A stretch of DNA of 64,000 nucleotides from Roseitalea sp. (lineage in GTDB: Bacteria; Pseudomonadota; Alphaproteobacteria; Rhizobiales; Rhizobiaceae): NCBI GenBank assembly GCA_017642895.1, contig JAEPON010000002.1:124001-188000 (forward strand), given 5' to 3'. Below, one piece after another: positions 26,273-34,849 of this stretch. The translations under genes were made by a program, and so were the position numbers. The first letter of the stretch is position 1. Each line of letters begins with the position of its first letter. The notes beneath the pieces were generated by a model. The model saw only the letters and a list, made by a program, of their open reading frames with translations. It did not search any database and was not told where the DNA came from.

Positions 26273-27361
26273 TTAGGGCTGAACATAGTTGGCGGCGTTG
26301 TGCTTTTTCAGCACCTCTTCGAACCGGCGGGCAAACGCATCGTCCGCCAGCTTCTTGCGGCGTTGGATGTCCTGGGTGGCGGCCATGTTGCCTTCATGCA
26401 TTTCCAGAAGGTCGCCAATATGGCTCTGCGCGGCCGCACCGATGCCGGCCATCGTCGTCTCGGCGGCGGTATCCACCTGGCTGCCCAGCGTGTTGATCTT
26501 GTGGGCGACATCCTGCTGGGCGGCGGTCTTCAGCGAGTCTTCCAGCGCCTTGTAGAGGACGATGCGCTGTTCGGTGTCGATCGTCAGCTTGTTGATCAGC
26601 GTCGACTGAGCCGCCTTCTGGTTGTTGAGCGAATCGACGAACGTCTGGAACATCGACGTGTAGCGTTCCAGCGTCTGGCTCTCGGCGAGCAGCGTCTGCT
26701 CGCGCGCCTGCATCTCATTATATTCGGTCGCAAGCTCCGAGCGCTGGCCTTCGAGTTCCGACCGCTCCTTCTGGTTGGTCGAGGCGGCGATCTGGTTTTC
26801 AATGTCGAGCAGCATCGGATTGAGTTCCTCGATCCGCGCCTGTGTCTTCTCGAGCTGCTCCATGGTTCCGGTGCGGCGCTCGATCACCTGCCGCAGGCTC
26901 GTCTCCGAGGTCTCGTAGCGTTCATCAAGGATCGTCCGCTGCCCGTCGAGAATGCCGACGATCGTGTCCGATTTGGTCAGAAGCTCCTGCAGATTGCCGG
27001 CCAGCGACATGTTGCGCACCCGCTCCGAGCGCATCCGCTGCATGCGCTGCTTGGAGAACATGCCGACAATACTCTCCCAGGTCGTGTGCGACTTCATCGA
27101 TTCGAATTCCTGGCCGAACACGTTGGTCGCGTCCTCGAGCCCGATGATCAGGTCGGCAATGTTGGCTTCCATCACCGATTGCTGCTTGAGCACGTCCTGG
27201 ATGCGGGCGTTCTCGATATCGAAATCGGCGTCTCCGATGGCCGCGTCCGCCTTGGCGAACCGGTCGAGCATGTCGCTCGACTGTTCGATCCGCGTCTGCA
27301 TCTGCTCGACCGCCTGTTTGGTGCGTTCGATCTCGGAATCGAAATTCTGCAAGCTTGCCAT
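26273..27361 (-). CDS. Long coiled-coil protein of the AAA cluster
   Basis: A 362-residue protein that is helical almost throughout: heptad-rich stretches at about 5-60, 95-190 (LEKTQARIEELNPMLLDIENQI, ERSELEGQRSELATEYNEM) and 200-300. No membrane helix or signal is seen. The segment QSTLINKLTIDTEQRIVLYKALEDSLK and the overall layout recall TelA-like (toxic anion resistance) helical proteins, a weak likeness only. From memory it may be the family called DUF6384; unverified. First gene of the set, with its own start about 90 bases downstream of the tdk stop. Start at MASLQNF has AGGGG upstream. Confidence 0.75.
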   Translation of the reverse strand: MASLQNFDSEIERTKQAVEQMQTRIEQSSDMLDRFAKADAAIGDADFDIENARIQDVLKQQSVMEANIADLIIGLEDATNVFGQEFESMKSHTTWESIVGMFSKQRMQRMRSERVRNMSLAGNLQELLTKSDTIVGILDGQRTILDERYETSETSLRQVIERRTGTMEQLEKTQARIEELNPMLLDIENQIAASTNQKERSELEGQRSELATEYNEMQAREQTLLAESQTLERYTSMFQTFVDSLNNQKAAQSTLINKLTIDTEQRIVLYKALEDSLKTAAQQDVAHKINTLGSQVDTAAETTMAGIGAAAQSHIGDLLEMHEGNMAATQDIQRRKKLADDAFARRFEEVLKKHNAANYVQP

Positions 27362-27449
27362 GGACCAACCCCTGTGTACGCCGTCACGCCGCATATAAGT
27401 TGGTGCGATGACAATTGAAAGTCGGCCTTGCGTCAAGCGCGGGCCGTCA

Positions 27450-28064
27450 TCACTCGGCGGCAAAGCCGATCATGTCCTCGGCCTCGATGCGGCCCATCTC
27501 CTCCTCCCAGTGCCGCCGGCACAGCGACACGTAGCGGTCATTGCCGCCGATCGCCACCTGATCGCCTTCCCGCACGACCTTGCCATCCGGCCCCAGACGC
27601 ACCACCATCGACGCCTTGCGCCCGCACCGGCAGATGGTGCGCACCTCGCGCAGATCGTCGGCGATCGCCAGCAGCGCCAGCGAGCCGGGAAAGAGCTTGC
27701 CCTGAAAGTCGGTGCGCAGGCCGTAGGCCATGACCGGCACGCCCAGCCGGTCGGCGATCCGCGCCAGCTGCCAGACCTGATCTTCTGTCAGGAACTGCGC
27801 CTCATCGACAAAGACGCAATGGACCGGCGCGTTTTCGGTATGGTCGCGCACGATCGCGAACAGATCATCGTCCGGCACAAAGGTCAGCGCCTCCTCGCTC
27901 AGCCCGATGCGCGAGGCGATGCGCCCCTCGCCGGCCCGGTCATCCAGCCGTGCGGTAAAAAGGAGCGTCGTCATGTTGCGTTCGCGATAATTGTGCGAGG
28001 CCTGCAAGAGCATGGTCGACTTGCCGGCGTTCATCGCCGAATAGTGAAAATAGAGCTTGGCCAT
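27450..28064 (-). CDS. tdk: Thymidine kinase (type II)
   Basis: Phosphorylates deoxythymidine for salvage. The 204-residue protein has P-loop FHYSAMNAGKSTMLLQA, Walker B-like VHCVFVDEAQFL, and a C-terminal zinc ribbon with two cysteine pairs, CRCGRKASMVVR and later CRRHW (the last ligand apparently His). The lasso segment GGNDRYVSLCRRH contains the thymidine-contacting Tyr. Start set at MAKLYFHY; 35 upstream codons in frame do not fit the family. It is divergent from the HugZ-like gene. Confidence 0.95.
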   Translation of the reverse strand: MAKLYFHYSAMNAGKSTMLLQASHNYRERNMTTLLFTARLDDRAGEGRIASRIGLSEEALTFVPDDDLFAIVRDHTENAPVHCVFVDEAQFLTEDQVWQLARIADRLGVPVMAYGLRTDFQGKLFPGSLALLAIADDLREVRTICRCGRKASMVVRLGPDGKVVREGDQVAIGGNDRYVSLCRRHWEEEMGRIEAEDMIGFAAE

Positions 28065-28186
28065 CGCCGCACCGTCTCGTCGCTTTGCCTGCCGGTCGCT
28101 AGGGTCAATCCCCCTGGACGGGATAGACCAGAGCGGCGCGCCGTGCCACGCATTGCATGGTGTTCTCAACAGGCAAGCGGGATGTG

Positions 28187-28951
28187 ATGGCAGAGGCGGA
28201 CAAGAACAAGACGCTGCGGGAAACCGACGATGAGGCGATCCGCCTCGCCAAGACGCTGATTGCGACGGCGCGCCACGCCGCGCTGGCGGTCGGTCCGTCC
28301 GGTGACGGCTTTCCCGGCGTCAGCCGCGTGCAGCTTTCGACCGATCAGGACGGCACGCCGGTGATCCTGATCTCGTCCCTGTCGCCCCACATGGCCGCCC
28401 TTGATCGGGCGCCCGAAAGCGCGCTTCTGATCGGCGAGCCGGGCAAGGGCGATCCGCTGGCCCATCCGCGCATCACGTTGCGCACGGTCGCCGCTCGGAT
28501 CGCGCGCAACACGGACGATCATGGCCGCATCCGGCGCCGGCATCTGGCGCGCCATCCCAAGGCCGCGCTCTATGCCGATTTCGGCGATTTCGCCTTCTTC
28601 CGGCTGGTGATCCGTTCGGCCAGCCTCAATGGCGGGTTCGGCAAGGCCTATGAGCTGACGGCGGCCGATCTGGCGCTTGCCGGCGATATCGAAGGAACGG
28701 CGGCGCTCGAACATGGTGCGGTCGTGCACATGAACAACGACCATGCCGACGCCATCGCGCTCTATGCGCAGAAGCTTGCCGGCAAAAAACCCGGCGGCTG
28801 GCAGTTGCTGACCATCGATTCCGAAGGCATGGATCTGGGCGACGGCGACCAAAGGGCGCGCATCTTCTACCCCCAACCGCTGCAACGCGCAGCCGATCTG
28901 CGCAAGGTGCTCAAACAGATGGCCGACATGGCCCGCGCAATGGAGAATTGA
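28187..28951 (+). CDS. HugZ-like haem-utilisation / PNPOx-fold protein with DUF2470
   Basis: A 254-residue cytoplasmic protein. The N-terminal split beta-barrel (LIATARHAALAVGPSGDGFPGVSRVQLSTDQDGTPVILISSLSPHMAALDRAPESALLIGEP) is the pyridoxamine-phosphate-oxidase-like flavin or haem fold. The C-terminal DUF2470 unit has HMNNDHADAIALYAQKLAGKKPGGWQLLTIDSEGMDL, typical of HugZ-type proteins involved in haem handling. Whether it binds haem or a flavin is not decided by the sequence. ATG at 28187 is used; an upstream Met ten codons earlier lacks a ribosome site. It ends four bases before the next gene. Confidence 0.82.
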   Translation: MAEADKNKTLRETDDEAIRLAKTLIATARHAALAVGPSGDGFPGVSRVQLSTDQDGTPVILISSLSPHMAALDRAPESALLIGEPGKGDPLAHPRITLRTVAARIARNTDDHGRIRRRHLARHPKAALYADFGDFAFFRLVIRSASLNGGFGKAYELTAADLALAGDIEGTAALEHGAVVHMNNDHADAIALYAQKLAGKKPGGWQLLTIDSEGMDLGDGDQRARIFYPQPLQRAADLRKVLKQMADMARAMEN

Positions 28952-28955
28952 CGCC

Positions 28956-29795
28956 ATGACCACACTCGCCGAACGCCATGCCGCTTTCGAGGCCCTGCAC
29001 GCATCGGGTTGCTTTGTCATTCCCAATCCCTGGGACATGGGCACTGCGCGGCTGATGGCCGCGTGCGGCGCCAAGGCCCTTGCGACGACCAGCGCCGGCC
29101 ATGCCTTCACGCTCGGCAGGCCGGACATGGGCCGCGTCACCCGCGATGAGGCGCTTGCCCATGCCCAGGACCTGATCACCGCAACCCCCCTGCCGGTGGC
29201 AGGCGATTTTGAAAACGGCTTTGCCGATGACCCCGACGAGGTCGCCGAGACGGTGCGGCTCGCCGCCGAAGCGGGCCTTTCGGGCTGTTCGGTCGAGGAC
29301 ACGCAGATGGTCGGCGGCAACCCGCCCTATCCGTTCGCGCTGGCCGTCGAGCGGGTGCGCGCCGCATCGGCCGCCGCACGGGCGCTCGGCCGGCCGTTCG
29401 TCTTCTGTGCCCGCGCCGACGGCATCATGAACGGGCATTACGACACCGACGAGGCAATCCGCCGCCTGCGGGCTTTCGACGAGGCCGGCGCGGACCTTCT
29501 CTATGCGCCGCTGCCGCCGGACATGGCCGCGCTTCAGCGCATCGTCGCCTCGGTGACCAAGCCGTTCAACGCGCTGGCCGCCGGTCCCTACACGAAAGTC
29601 AGCATGCAGCAATTCGCCGATGCCGGCGTGCGGCGCATCTCGATCGGCTCGGCGATGGCCCGCGCGACGCACAAGGTGATCATCGACGCGACGCGCGCCA
29701 TGCTCGACCATGGCGATTTCTCGCCGCTGGCAAACAGCGTCTCCGGCGATGTGGTCGACGATCTTCTGATGCAGGGCGTCGACCGCACGCAATGA
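28956..29795 (+). CDS. Isocitrate lyase / PEP mutase family enzyme
   Basis: A 279-residue TIM-barrel C-C or P-C bond enzyme of the PEP mutase/2-methylisocitrate lyase superfamily. Seen: NPWDMGTARLMAACGAKALATTSAG at the barrel start, metal-binding PVAGDFENGFADDP, SGCSVEDTQM, then FCARADGIM and the closing SIGSAMARATHKV. The usual catalytic loop KKCGH of isocitrate lyases is absent, so it is a small family member of unknown substrate. Part of a compact three-gene + strand run; its stop overlaps the next start (ATGA). Confidence 0.82.
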   Translation: MTTLAERHAAFEALHASGCFVIPNPWDMGTARLMAACGAKALATTSAGHAFTLGRPDMGRVTRDEALAHAQDLITATPLPVAGDFENGFADDPDEVAETVRLAAEAGLSGCSVEDTQMVGGNPPYPFALAVERVRAASAAARALGRPFVFCARADGIMNGHYDTDEAIRRLRAFDEAGADLLYAPLPPDMAALQRIVASVTKPFNALAAGPYTKVSMQQFADAGVRRISIGSAMARATHKVIIDATRAMLDHGDFSPLANSVSGDVVDDLLMQGVDRTQ

Positions 29796-30622
29796 CGGGT
29801 TTGGCAAGGCCCACCCCAATCGTCGATGCGGGCGATCCGCGCATTGCGGCCTATCGCGACATTCGAGAACGTGACCTTGTCCGGCACCAAAGACGCTTCA
29901 TCGCCGAGGGCACGAGCGTGCTGCGCGTTCTGGCCGGACAACGGCGCTTCGGCGTCGAAAGCGTTTTCCTCCTCGAAAACCGGCTTCCCGGCGTCGCCGA
30001 TATTCTTGGCGATTTGCCGGAGGAGACGCCTGTCTATGTCGCCGGCTCGGCTGTCATGGACCATGTTGCCGGTTTTCCGATGCATCGCGGCGTTCTGGCA
30101 GTCGGCCTGCGCCGCGACGACGCCGACGGTCCACCGGTGCCGAACACCGCGAAAAACTGGAATACGGTGGTCGCGCTGTCCGGCATCGCCAACCACGACA
30201 ATATGGGCGCGATCTTCCGCAACGCGGCGGCGCTGGGCGCCGATGCGGTTTTGATGGACGCGCAAAGCTGCGACCCGCTCTATCGCAAGGCGCTGCGCGT
30301 TTCGGTCGGCGGCGTCCTGACCGTGCCGTGGCACCGTTTCCAAAATGCCGGCGCCATGGTCGATTGGCTCGAAGGGAACGGTTTCGCGCTCGCAGGCCTG
30401 TCGCCCGGGGGCGATGCGGCGCTGGAAACCTGGCACCCGCCGGACAAGGTCGCGCTTGTGCTTGGAACAGAGGGGCCGGGCCTTGCCCAGCCAATCATGG
30501 ACCGGACGCAGACACTGCGCATTGCCATGGCCAACGGGTTCGACAGTCTGAACGTGGCGACAAGCGCGGCGCTCGTCCTGCACCATGTGCGCTGCGCCCG
30601 CGCTCAATTGGCGTCAGGATGA
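29792..30622 (+). CDS. SpoU/TrmH-family RNA 2'-O-methyltransferase
   Basis: A 276-residue SPOUT methyltransferase acting on tRNA or rRNA. The N-terminal substrate-binding domain (RERDLVRHQRRFIAEGTSVLRVLAGQRRFGVESVFLLENRL) precedes the knotted domain with motif 1 ALSGIANHDNMGAIFRNAAALGADAVLMD, motif 2 LVLGTEGPGLAQPIMDRTQTLRIAM and motif 3 GFDSLNVATSAALVLHHV; together these bind S-adenosylmethionine. The exact RNA target is unknown. Translation is probably coupled to the preceding gene. Its last nine bases overlap the end of the opposing coiled-coil gene. Confidence 0.88.
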   Translation: MTGLARPTPIVDAGDPRIAAYRDIRERDLVRHQRRFIAEGTSVLRVLAGQRRFGVESVFLLENRLPGVADILGDLPEETPVYVAGSAVMDHVAGFPMHRGVLAVGLRRDDADGPPVPNTAKNWNTVVALSGIANHDNMGAIFRNAAALGADAVLMDAQSCDPLYRKALRVSVGGVLTVPWHRFQNAGAMVDWLEGNGFALAGLSPGGDAALETWHPPDKVALVLGTEGPGLAQPIMDRTQTLRIAMANGFDSLNVATSAALVLHHVRCARAQLASG

Positions 30623-31891
30623 CGCCGTCTCGGTCTCGTTCGCCTTGCCGTTGTCGCCGCCCGACGGCGGAGCCGACCTTCGGCGCTGTGCTTTGGCTTG
30701 CAGGGCACGCACGCGGGCGGCAAGGCTGACCGTGCCCTGTGATGGGCCCTCCTCCGCTTGGCCGATGAGATCGGGGATCGGCGAACCCTCCCCTTCAAGA
30801 AGCGCCGCCATGTGAACGATCTCGGCGGCCAGTGCGCCGATCTCGTCGCGCAACGCCACCTCGCCCTTGTGGGAGGCGGCCGCCGGCTTTTCATCGAGCT
30901 GGGCGGTCAGCGCCTTGGCGCGCTTGCGCTCGGATTCAAGATCGGCCTCAAGCTGCGCGATCCTCACATCGCGGGCGCCGATAACGGCTTCGGGCTCCTT
31001 GCCGTCAAGCTGTTTGGTGATGCGCGCCACCCGGACGGTCAGTTCGCCCAGCTCTTCTTCAAGCACGGCGCGTTCCTGCTCGGCATCGAGCGCGCGCTGC
31101 TCAAGTTCCTGAAGGTCCGCTTCTTCGCCCGAACGCGCATCGCGCAGCCGCGCGATCTCCTTTTCGCGCCGCGCCAGCTTTTCTTCCAGATCGGATGCGC
31201 GGGCAATGGCGCGTTCAAGCCGCGTGTCGAGTTCAGCCGACTTGCCACGTTCGGTTTTCAGAAGCTCGGCCGTCTGCCGGGCCTCGCCGCGGCTGTCCCG
31301 CGCCTTGCCCTGTTGCGTGCGCAGCTTGTCGCGGGTTTCGCCAAGCCGGTCTTCCAGCGCTCTGTAGCGGACCTGCTGGTCAGCCAGCGCATCACCCGCC
31401 AAAGCCAGTTGCCGCTCCGCGTCAGCCTTCAGGTGCGCCGTGCTCTCAAGTTCGGCGGCGCGCGCGCTCAATGCCGCGCCGACCGTATTGAGTTCAAGCC
31501 GCGTTGCGTCCAGGTCGGCCTTGTTCCGGCCCAACTCCTCGCGCGTTGCACCCAGTTTCGCGGTCAGATCGTCGATTGTCGCCTCGCGTTCGGCAATTGT
31601 CGCGCCGCGCTCCTTGAGCGTGGCCGTCATGTCGCTGATCTCGGCGGCCTGCCGGGTCGCGATGTCGCGCTGCTTGCGCAGCGCCACATCGAGCTTTTTC
31701 TCGGCAACCGCGTGCTCGGCCCGCAACCGGTCCTTGTCGGCCTGCAACTCGCCAACGGTGAGCGGAACCGATGCTTCGATGCGCTTGCGCGTCAGATACA
31801 CCGCACGACGCCAGACCGTCGGCGCAACGATCATGGCGGCCAGAACCGCTGCCAGAAATCCAACCGCAATGTAAAGAGCCGCTTCGATCAC
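30614..31891 (-). CDS. Membrane-anchored coiled-coil protein
   Basis: A 425-residue protein with one N-terminal transmembrane helix (about 4-27, AALYIAVGFLAAVLAAMIVAP) and then an almost unbroken coiled coil (about 45-330) dense in Glu, Arg, Ala and Leu. The tail from about 345 has a short conserved unit, LRDEIGALAAEIVHMAALLEGEGSPIPDLI, and a basic end. No enzymatic motif. The family occurs across rhizobia without an assigned role; a structural or scaffolding job at the inner membrane is inferred. Start is GTG. It lies downstream of eipA on the same strand with a 128-base gap. Confidence 0.72.
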   Translation of the reverse strand: MIEAALYIAVGFLAAVLAAMIVAPTVWRRAVYLTRKRIEASVPLTVGELQADKDRLRAEHAVAEKKLDVALRKQRDIATRQAAEISDMTATLKERGATIAEREATIDDLTAKLGATREELGRNKADLDATRLELNTVGAALSARAAELESTAHLKADAERQLALAGDALADQQVRYRALEDRLGETRDKLRTQQGKARDSRGEARQTAELLKTERGKSAELDTRLERAIARASDLEEKLARREKEIARLRDARSGEEADLQELEQRALDAEQERAVLEEELGELTVRVARITKQLDGKEPEAVIGARDVRIAQLEADLESERKRAKALTAQLDEKPAAASHKGEVALRDEIGALAAEIVHMAALLEGEGSPIPDLIGQAEEGPSQGTVSLAARVRALQAKAQRRRSAPPSGGDNGKANETETASS

Positions 31892-32019
31892 GGGACCAGT
31901 CTCACCCGATTGCTCATCGCCGAGCGCCGGTCTGCCACGGATCGGCGCGACAATCCAGCATGGCGCGGACCGCTGTGGCGGCTGCCAGACCCGCTTGCCG
32001 CGCTGTCAACCCACCGCGA

Positions 32020-32685
32020 TCAGAACGGGTTCCAGGTCGGCCGGTTGGTCAGCTTCAGATAGCCCACCGAGACGCCGAGCCGGGCGCCGACACCGGTGCG
32101 CACGGGCACCAGCAGCACATTGTTGCGCTTGAGCACATGCATGCCGACACCGGCAACGATATAGGCCGAGCCGGCAACCCCGCCATAGCGGCCCTGCAGA
32201 TTGTCGACCGAGGGCAGATGATAGACCAGCATCATCGTGCGCGCGCCCTCGCCGCCGAAATCCCAGCCCAGCGAAGGACCCTGCCAGAAGACGCTGTGGT
32301 CGCCCGCATTCTTGGTGTAAAGCGTGCCTTCGCCGTAGGTCAGCCCGCCAACGAATGCGCCGCCGGCCTCCTGGCCCAGAATATAGCCGTTTGGCAGGCC
32401 ATACATGGAAAAGGCGCGTTCGATGGCGGTGGCGATGGCGCCCGATGTCGAGCCGAAGAAACTGTGACCGGCGGCCACCACTTCTTCGGCGCCGTAAGGG
32501 CTCGGCTGCGCCTGGGCGTATTGTTGCTGGGCCTGGCCGTATTGCGGCTGCGCTTGGGCATACTGGGCCGCGACCGGAGCGGCAAATGTCAGGGCCGCCA
32601 AAAGGGCCAGCATGCCCAGAACGGCCATGGCGAGGCGGTGCATCTGGTCTTGGGTGGTTACCCAAAGGGCTGCGATCGCGTTCAT
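32020..32685 (-). CDS. eipA: EipA (DUF1134), periplasmic envelope-integrity protein
   Basis: A 221-residue exported protein. The signal peptide covers about 16-41 (MAVLGMLALLAALTFAAPVAA), then a Gln/Ala/Tyr-rich repeat stretch (QYAQAQPQYGQAQQQYAQA), then the DUF1134 domain: AAGHSFFGSTSGAIATAIERAFSMYGLPNGYILGQEAGGAFVGGLTYGEGTLY, with a Gly-rich barrel ending NRPTWNPF. In Brucella abortus the homologue EipA maintains the envelope, is activated by CtrA, and also lies beside chpT and ctrA. ATG at 32685 has AGGAG. Upstream, TTAAC half-sites at about 32801 and 32816 (minus strand) are 15 bases apart, not the usual CtrA spacing. Confidence 0.9.
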   Translation of the reverse strand: MNAIAALWVTTQDQMHRLAMAVLGMLALLAALTFAAPVAAQYAQAQPQYGQAQQQYAQAQPSPYGAEEVVAAGHSFFGSTSGAIATAIERAFSMYGLPNGYILGQEAGGAFVGGLTYGEGTLYTKNAGDHSVFWQGPSLGWDFGGEGARTMMLVYHLPSVDNLQGRYGGVAGSAYIVAGVGMHVLKRNNVLLVPVRTGVGARLGVSVGYLKLTNRPTWNPF

Positions 32686-32925
32686 GAGTGATCTCCTGGC
32701 ATTGGATCGTTGATACGGCCCACCATGACCGCCAATTCGGGCACACCGCCGGCGCGTCCGCATATTGTTCAAAGTTTAGGGAATTCTGGTTTCCGCTTTG
32801 TTAAGCAACGCCTTGTTAAGCAGTGTGCGCGGTAGCCGGCCGCGCCATTGCCCCTCAACAGCCCGCCCGCTAACCTTTGCGCGGGGGAAGGGCGATGATT
32901 CCTTCAAGACATTCCGGATCTCAAA

Positions 32926-33555
32926 ATGCATCAACTCAAAGAACTCGCGCCGTCCGAACTGGCATCACTCCTGTGTAGCCGCGTGTGCCACGACATCATT
33001 TCGCCGGTCGGTGCGATCAACAACGGCCTCGAACTGCTCGACGATGGCGGCGCCGACGCCGATGCGATGGATCTGATCCGCACCAGCGCCGTCAACGCCT
33101 CGGCGCGCCTGCAATTCGCGCGCATCGCTTTCGGCGCGGCCGGCTCGGCCGGTGTCGAAATCGACACCGGCGATGCACAAGCGGTCGCCCTGGCCTTCAT
33201 GAAGGGTGAGAAAGCCGACTTCACCTGGACCGCCGAGCGGGCCCTGCTCCCCAAGAACCAGGTCAAGCTCGTGCTCAACCTCATCCTTGTCGCCAACGGA
33301 TCGATCCCGCGCGGCGGCACGCTCGACTGCGCCATCGAGACCGGCAGCGGCGCGCCCGTCATCACGCTGCGGGCGGCCGGCAAGCTGATGCGCATTCCGC
33401 AAAAGTTCGCCGATTTCCTCGATGGCCGCTTCGACGACGAGCCGATCGACGCCCATTCGGTGCAGTTCTTTTACACGTTGCTTCTGGCCAACGAAGCCGG
33501 GATGACGGTGGTGGCAGAGATGGCGGATGACGCCATCACCTACACCGCCAGATGA
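32926..33555 (+). CDS. chpT: Histidine phosphotransferase ChpT
   Basis: A 209-residue phosphotransferase that relays phosphate from the CckA hybrid kinase to CtrA and CpdR in the cytoplasm. Seen: dimerisation helix with the phospho-accepting histidine in LLCSRVCHDIISPVGAINNGLELL (His22), and a degenerate ATPase-like domain (about 85-205) lacking ATP-binding motifs, KNQVKLVLNLILVANGSIPRGG and SVQFFYTLLLANEAGMTV. Length and layout match Caulobacter and Brucella ChpT. It is divergent from eipA, followed by a degenerate receiver gene, and then faces ctrA. Confidence 0.93.
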   Translation: MHQLKELAPSELASLLCSRVCHDIISPVGAINNGLELLDDGGADADAMDLIRTSAVNASARLQFARIAFGAAGSAGVEIDTGDAQAVALAFMKGEKADFTWTAERALLPKNQVKLVLNLILVANGSIPRGGTLDCAIETGSGAPVITLRAAGKLMRIPQKFADFLDGRFDDEPIDAHSVQFFYTLLLANEAGMTVVAEMADDAITYTAR

Positions 33556-33680
33556 TGCTGCGCCGGCCGTTCCGGTACAGTTTTACCGATTGCGTTATGC
33601 CGGCGTAAACCACGGCGCTTAAGCCGGTGGCAAACCGGGCGTGCTAGAACCTGCCCCGACAAACGCAATCGGGGGTGATG

Positions 33681-34052
33681 ATGTCACGCTGCATGATCGT
33701 TGAGAAATCCGCCGTCGTCCGCAAGGTCGCAAAGCGCATTCTGGGCGCCGACGACCGGTTCATTGTCGAAGCCGAAACGGCAGGCGAGGCGCTGTCCATG
33801 TGCGATGCGCAAATGCCCGACACCATCATTGTCGAGGCCGAACCCGCTGACATGGAACTGGTCGAGTTCGTCCGCGCGTTGCGCGAAATGCAAAGCGACG
33901 TGGAACCCGTTGTCATCGTTGCGATGATCGAAATGGACCTGGTGCGCATGACCAAGGCCAAGCGCGCCGGCGCCAACGACTATCTGCTCAAGCCGTTTGA
34001 CCGGGCGCAACTGCTGTCGCGCTTCGAGCAGGTCATAGCCGCTGCCGCCTGA
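33681..34052 (+). CDS. Degenerate receiver-domain protein between chpT and ctrA
   Basis: A 123-residue stand-alone receiver fold: SRCMIVEKSAVVRKVAKRIL, then PDTIIVEAEPADMELVEFVRALREM, then AKRAGANDYLLKPFDRAQLL. The usual Asp pair after strand 1 is Glu8-Lys9 and the phospho-acceptor Asp after strand 3 is Glu52; Lys104 of the KPF motif is kept. It is therefore unlikely to take phosphate in the normal way and may be locked in an active-like shape. Position beside chpT and ctrA suggests a role in that relay. Start at ATG 33681 chosen from three adjacent candidates (GTG, ATG, ATG) for spacing to GGGGG. Confidence 0.82.
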   Translation: MSRCMIVEKSAVVRKVAKRILGADDRFIVEAETAGEALSMCDAQMPDTIIVEAEPADMELVEFVRALREMQSDVEPVVIVAMIEMDLVRMTKAKRAGANDYLLKPFDRAQLLSRFEQVIAAAA

Positions 34053-34084
34053 AAACAGCCCGGCCAACCTGTTGCAAACGCACG

Positions 34085-34112
34085 AAAGCCCGGAACAGGT
34101 CCGGGCTTTTTT
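34085..34112 (+). terminator. Rho-independent terminator after the receiver gene
   Basis: Perfect 10-bp stem AAAGCCCGGA/TCCGGGCTTT with loop ACAGG and a run of six T. It lies 33 bases after the receiver stop and 36 bases from the end of ctrA, so it also could weakly stop ctrA transcription. Confidence 0.9.
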
Positions 34113-34147
34113 GGTTCTGTTGGTGGGGACGAAAGCCGCGGTATGCG

Positions 34148-34849
34148 TCAGCCGGTTTCAGCCATCTGGGAGGGCTCGGGATCACGCAGCACATAGCCGC
34201 GGCCCCACACCGTCTCGATGTAACCGACCCCGCCGGACGCCGCATCGAGCTTCTTGCGCAGCTTGCAGATGAAGACGTCGATGATCTTCAGTTCCGGCTC
34301 ATCCATGCCGCCATAAAGGTGGTTGAGGAACATTTCCTTCGTCAGCGTGGTGCCCTTGCGCAGCGAGAGCAGTTCGAGCATCTGATATTCCTTGCCCGTC
34401 AGGTGCACCCGCTGGCCACCGACTTCGACGGTCTTGGCATCGAGATTGACGACCAGATCGCCGGTGGTGATCACCGACTGCGCATGACCCTTCGAGCGGC
34501 GCACGATCGCATGGATGCGCGCGACCAATTCGTCCTTGTGGAACGGCTTGGTCATGTAATCGTCGGCGCCGAAGCCCAGGCCCCGCACCTTGTCCTCGAT
34601 ACCGGCCATGCCCGACAGGATCAGGATCGGCGTCTTGACCTTGGAAAGGCGCAGCGTCCGCAACACCTCGTAGCCGGACATGTCCGGCAGGTTCAGGTCG
34701 AGAAGGATGATGTCGTAGTCATAAAGCTTGCCGAGGTCCACGCCCTCTTCGCCCAGATCGGTGGTGTAGACATTGAAGCTCTCGGACTTCAGCATCAATT
34801 CGATGCTTTGTGCGATCGCACTGTCGTCCTCGATCAGCAAAACACGCAT
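34148..34849 (-). CDS. ctrA: Cell-cycle master response regulator CtrA
   Basis: A 233-residue OmpR-type regulator. Receiver domain 1-115 with phospho-acceptor Asp51 ([19 protein letters not shown]) and the switch Lys in [11 protein letters not shown]; winged-helix DNA-binding domain about 130-225 with [28 protein letters not shown] and [27 protein letters not shown]. Near-identical across alphaproteobacteria. It binds TTAA-N7-TTAAC and controls division, DNA methylation, motility and envelope genes. C-terminus ends MAETG rather than the AA of Caulobacter, but rhizobial CtrA commonly differs there. AAGGGG precedes the ATG. Divergent from fliJ with a long shared upstream region. Confidence 0.97.
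   Translation of the reverse strand: MRVLLIEDDSAIAQSIELMLKSESFNVYTTDLGEEGVDLGKLYDYDIILLDLNLPDMSGYEVLRTLRLSKVKTPILILSGMAGIEDKVRGLGFGADDYMTKPFHKDELVARIHAIVRRSKGHAQSVITTGDLVVNLDAKTVEVGGQRVHLTGKEYQMLELLSLRKGTTLTKEMFLNHLYGGMDEPELKIIDVFICKLRKKLDAASGGVGYIETVWGRGYVLRDPEPSQMAETG

Noticed and set aside
32801..32819. Two TTAAC half-sites before eipA as a CtrA box
   Set aside because: Spacing between TTAA cores is 11, not 7 bases. eipA is CtrA-activated in Brucella, so binding is possible, but the site itself is not canonical.
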